From Pseudomonadota bacterium (GTDB taxonomy: Bacteria > Desulfobacterota > Desulfovibrionia > Desulfovibrionales > Desulfovibrionaceae), in contig JAEXGX010000272.1 in assembly GCA_023450535.1 (NCBI GenBank), positions 1-6,396 on the forward strand: DNA of 6,396 nucleotides, written 5' to 3'. Below, in pieces: positions 5,635 to 6,396 of this stretch (position 1 is its first letter; every line of letters starts with the position of its first letter). The position numbers and the translations under genes were made by a program. The notes under the pieces are model-generated. The model made no database searches. It was not told where the DNA came from and saw nothing but the letters and a program-made list of their open reading frames with translations.

Positions 5635-5665
5635 TTTCCCTTTGCCGCAAAGCGGCTTTGGGAAA
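5635..5665. repeat. Symmetric hairpin containing a GCAAAGCGGCTTTG word
   Basis: TTTCCC (5635-5640) pairs with GGGAAA (5660-5665) and GCCGC (5644-5648) with GCGGC (5652-5656), leaving a symmetric TTT/TTT internal loop and an AAA terminal loop. The 14-mer at 5647-5660 also occurs at 3219-3232, just upstream of the glutamine synthetase start, where it forms its own GCAAAG/CTTTGC hairpin. Sharing of a 14-mer between two intergenic gaps suggests a dispersed repeat family. Confidence 0.4.
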
Positions 5666-5703
5666 CAGAGAGCAACGCGGGCGTAATACGCTCTGCCCCC
5701 CCC

Positions 5704-5763
5704 AAAAAAAAATATTACACTATGTTATAATTGTGGGGGGCCGGGGGAGATTATCTCCCCCGG
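5704..5763 (-). terminator. Probable termination region of the APC permease transcript
   Basis: CCGGGGGAGA (5741-5750) pairs perfectly with TCTCCCCCGG (5754-5763) around TTA. Reading the minus strand, this GC-rich hairpin is followed 28 nt later by a T9 run (5704-5712), with a weak AT-rich dyad (about 5715-5732) in between. The distance from the GC-rich stem to the T-run is too long for a textbook terminator, so either the AT-rich dyad or Rho assists, or the stem is a repeat element. It lies about 145 nt past the permease stop. Confidence 0.4.
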
Positions 5764-5799
5764 TGGGGTACTGGGCAAAGCCCCGGTTTAGTGTTTGAA

Positions 5800-5897
5800 G
5801 TCTCCCGACCGGCATTTCCAACCGGCGGCCCGCAGGGGAAGAGGAACAAACTGCGGAGCAGAGGGCCAATGTGCGTGTCTTTGAATGGCCGGGAGAC
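5800..5897 (-). other. Long-range dyad downstream of the permease gene
   Basis: GTCTCCCG (5800-5807) is the exact complement of CGGGAGAC (5890-5897). Just inside it GGCATT and AATGGCC can pair further with a bulge, and CCGCAG/CTGCGG within the loop gives another 6-bp stem. In the minus-strand transcript this starts 10 nt after the permease stop and would fold about 100 nt of the 3' untranslated region. It may be a 3' UTR structure or a small RNA, or chance in GC-rich DNA; no homology is recognised. Confidence 0.3.
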
Positions 5898-5907
5898 GGG
5901 GTGAAAA

Positions 5908-6396
5908 CTAGCCAGCTCTTGAGAAGAATACGGTAATATCCTGACGACCGAGTACTCTGGCGCGAACTTCCTCTTCCGGCAGGGTGTTCCAGTGGGCCTT
6001 GTTGGAATAGTAGAAAGCAAGGCCCAGAGCGACCCATACGCCCAGACAGGTAAAGGGGGCCGCTCCGATACGGGCCGGAGAGCCGGGAACCAGGAGAAGA
6101 AGGATACACATGATGGCGGTGATGGTACCGACGCCGCAGCAGAAGAGTTTCATTTTTTTGCCGTCGACCTGGTTTTGCCCCAAGATGACGCGGCGTGCGG
6201 CCAGGCAGGTGAAAAGATAGCCGATCCCTGTGCCTACAGAACTCATATCTACAGTCCACGCCACAGCGGAACGTCCGGCAAAGGGCGTAAGCAGGGCGAT
6301 GGTCATGGTAAACAGAATGGCCTTGTACGGAGTGCGGTACTTGGGATGGATATCGCCGAACCACGAAGGCAGGATACTACTGCGCGCCATGCTGAG
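5908..6396 (-). CDS. APC-family amino-acid permease, C-terminal part (5' end cut by right window edge)
   Basis: The last 162 residues of a membrane transporter are visible; the frame stays open to the window edge, so the first two-thirds are missing. The visible part begins LSMARSSILPSWFGDIHPKYRTP, the hallmark cytoplasmic loop of the amino acid-polyamine-organocation family (R-x-x-x-LP-x-WF-x-x-x-HPKY-x-TP). Four hydrophobic segments follow at about 26-43, 47-66, 83-101 and 109-128 of the visible stretch, corresponding to the last four of the usual twelve. A soluble tail of about 35 residues, rich in Glu and Arg, ends the protein. The family imports or exchanges amino acids or amines across the inner membrane. 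The substrate-binding helices lie outside the window, so the substrate is unknown. It is convergent with glutamine synthetase, so no shared transcript is implied. Confidence 0.88.
   Translation of the reverse strand, partial: LSMARSSILPSWFGDIHPKYRTPYKAILFTMTIALLTPFAGRSAVAWTVDMSSVGTGIGYLFTCLAARRVILGQNQVDGKKMKLFCCGVGTITAIMCILLLLVPGSPARIGAAPFTCLGVWVALGLAFYYSNKAHWNTLPEEEVRARVLGRQDITVFFSRAG

Larger units (their letters stand above)
5462..5907. other. 446-bp gene-free convergent intergenic region rich in hairpins
   Basis: No convincing coding sequence is present; the open frames here lack recognisable content and good ribosome sites. The region lies between two genes pointing at each other, so terminators for both are expected. 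It holds at least four strong dyads (entered separately), a C8-A9 tract, and the 12-mer AAACCGGGGCTT or its complement three times (5520-5531, 5547-5558, 5778-5789). The density of structure exceeds what two terminators need; insertion of palindromic repeats or a structured RNA is possible. Confidence 0.6.

Noticed and set aside
5726..5731. Perfect TATAAT on the plus strand
   Set aside because: There is no -35 at proper distance (the position holds the A-tract), and no plus-strand gene lies downstream in the window.
5616..5798. 60-codon plus-strand open frame in the convergent region
   Set aside because: It has no ribosome binding site, runs through hairpins and the C8-A9 tract, and has no protein-like features.
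5720..6364. 214-codon minus-strand open frame overlapping the permease in another frame
   Set aside because: The APC permease motifs are in the frame ending at 5908; this frame gives Arg/Pro/Ser-rich shadow sequence.
1..6396. Mobile element, CRISPR array, tRNA/rRNA, toxin-antitoxin or defence system
   Set aside because: I looked for direct repeats, transposase or integrase motifs, regularly spaced repeats and tRNA-like cloverleafs and saw none; the recognised genes are housekeeping.

Overview
The window looks like ordinary chromosomal DNA from a sulfate-reducing deltaproteobacterium, most likely Desulfovibrionaceae (a Desulfovibrio-like genome). This rests on the moderately high G+C, on a small F1Fo Fo-sector operon lying directly upstream of a Rex redox repressor gene, on a c subunit carrying a signal-peptide-like N-terminus, and on a type III glutamine synthetase. 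The assignment comes from protein recognition by eye; no database search was run.

Left part (1-2500, all on the minus strand). Transcription probably starts near 2530 and runs leftward through four genes for the membrane sector of ATP synthase: an AtpZ-like protein with a long extra tail, an AtpI-like assembly protein (start overlaps the atpZ stop as ATGA), subunit a (atpB) and subunit c (atpE). A convincing intrinsic terminator follows atpE. Beyond it lies the 5' end of rex, cut by the left edge. The b/b' and delta subunits and the whole F1 part are not here, so the ATP synthase genes must be split over at least two loci.

Middle (2501-5461, plus strand). A 135-bp divergent intergenic region, possibly with overlapping promoters, leads to a SlyD-type FKBP peptidyl-prolyl isomerase. 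A 204-bp gap rich in inverted repeats follows, then a complete type III glutamine synthetase (732 aa).

Right part (5462-6396). A 446-bp gene-free stretch separates glutamine synthetase from the convergently oriented 3' end of an APC-family amino-acid permease (minus strand, cut by the right edge). This stretch is packed with perfect or near-perfect hairpins, including a 25-bp inverted repeat with a 3-nt loop, and holds a C8-A9 homopolymer tract. It is the least explained part of the window.

Functionally the window joins energy coupling (Fo sector), redox sensing (Rex), protein folding (SlyD) and nitrogen assimilation (glutamine synthetase, amino-acid transport). I found no mobile element, CRISPR array, tRNA/rRNA, defence system or clearly new multigene system. 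The points most worth checking are the partial Na+-type ligand set in subunit c, the acidic tail on AtpZ and the palindromic repeats.
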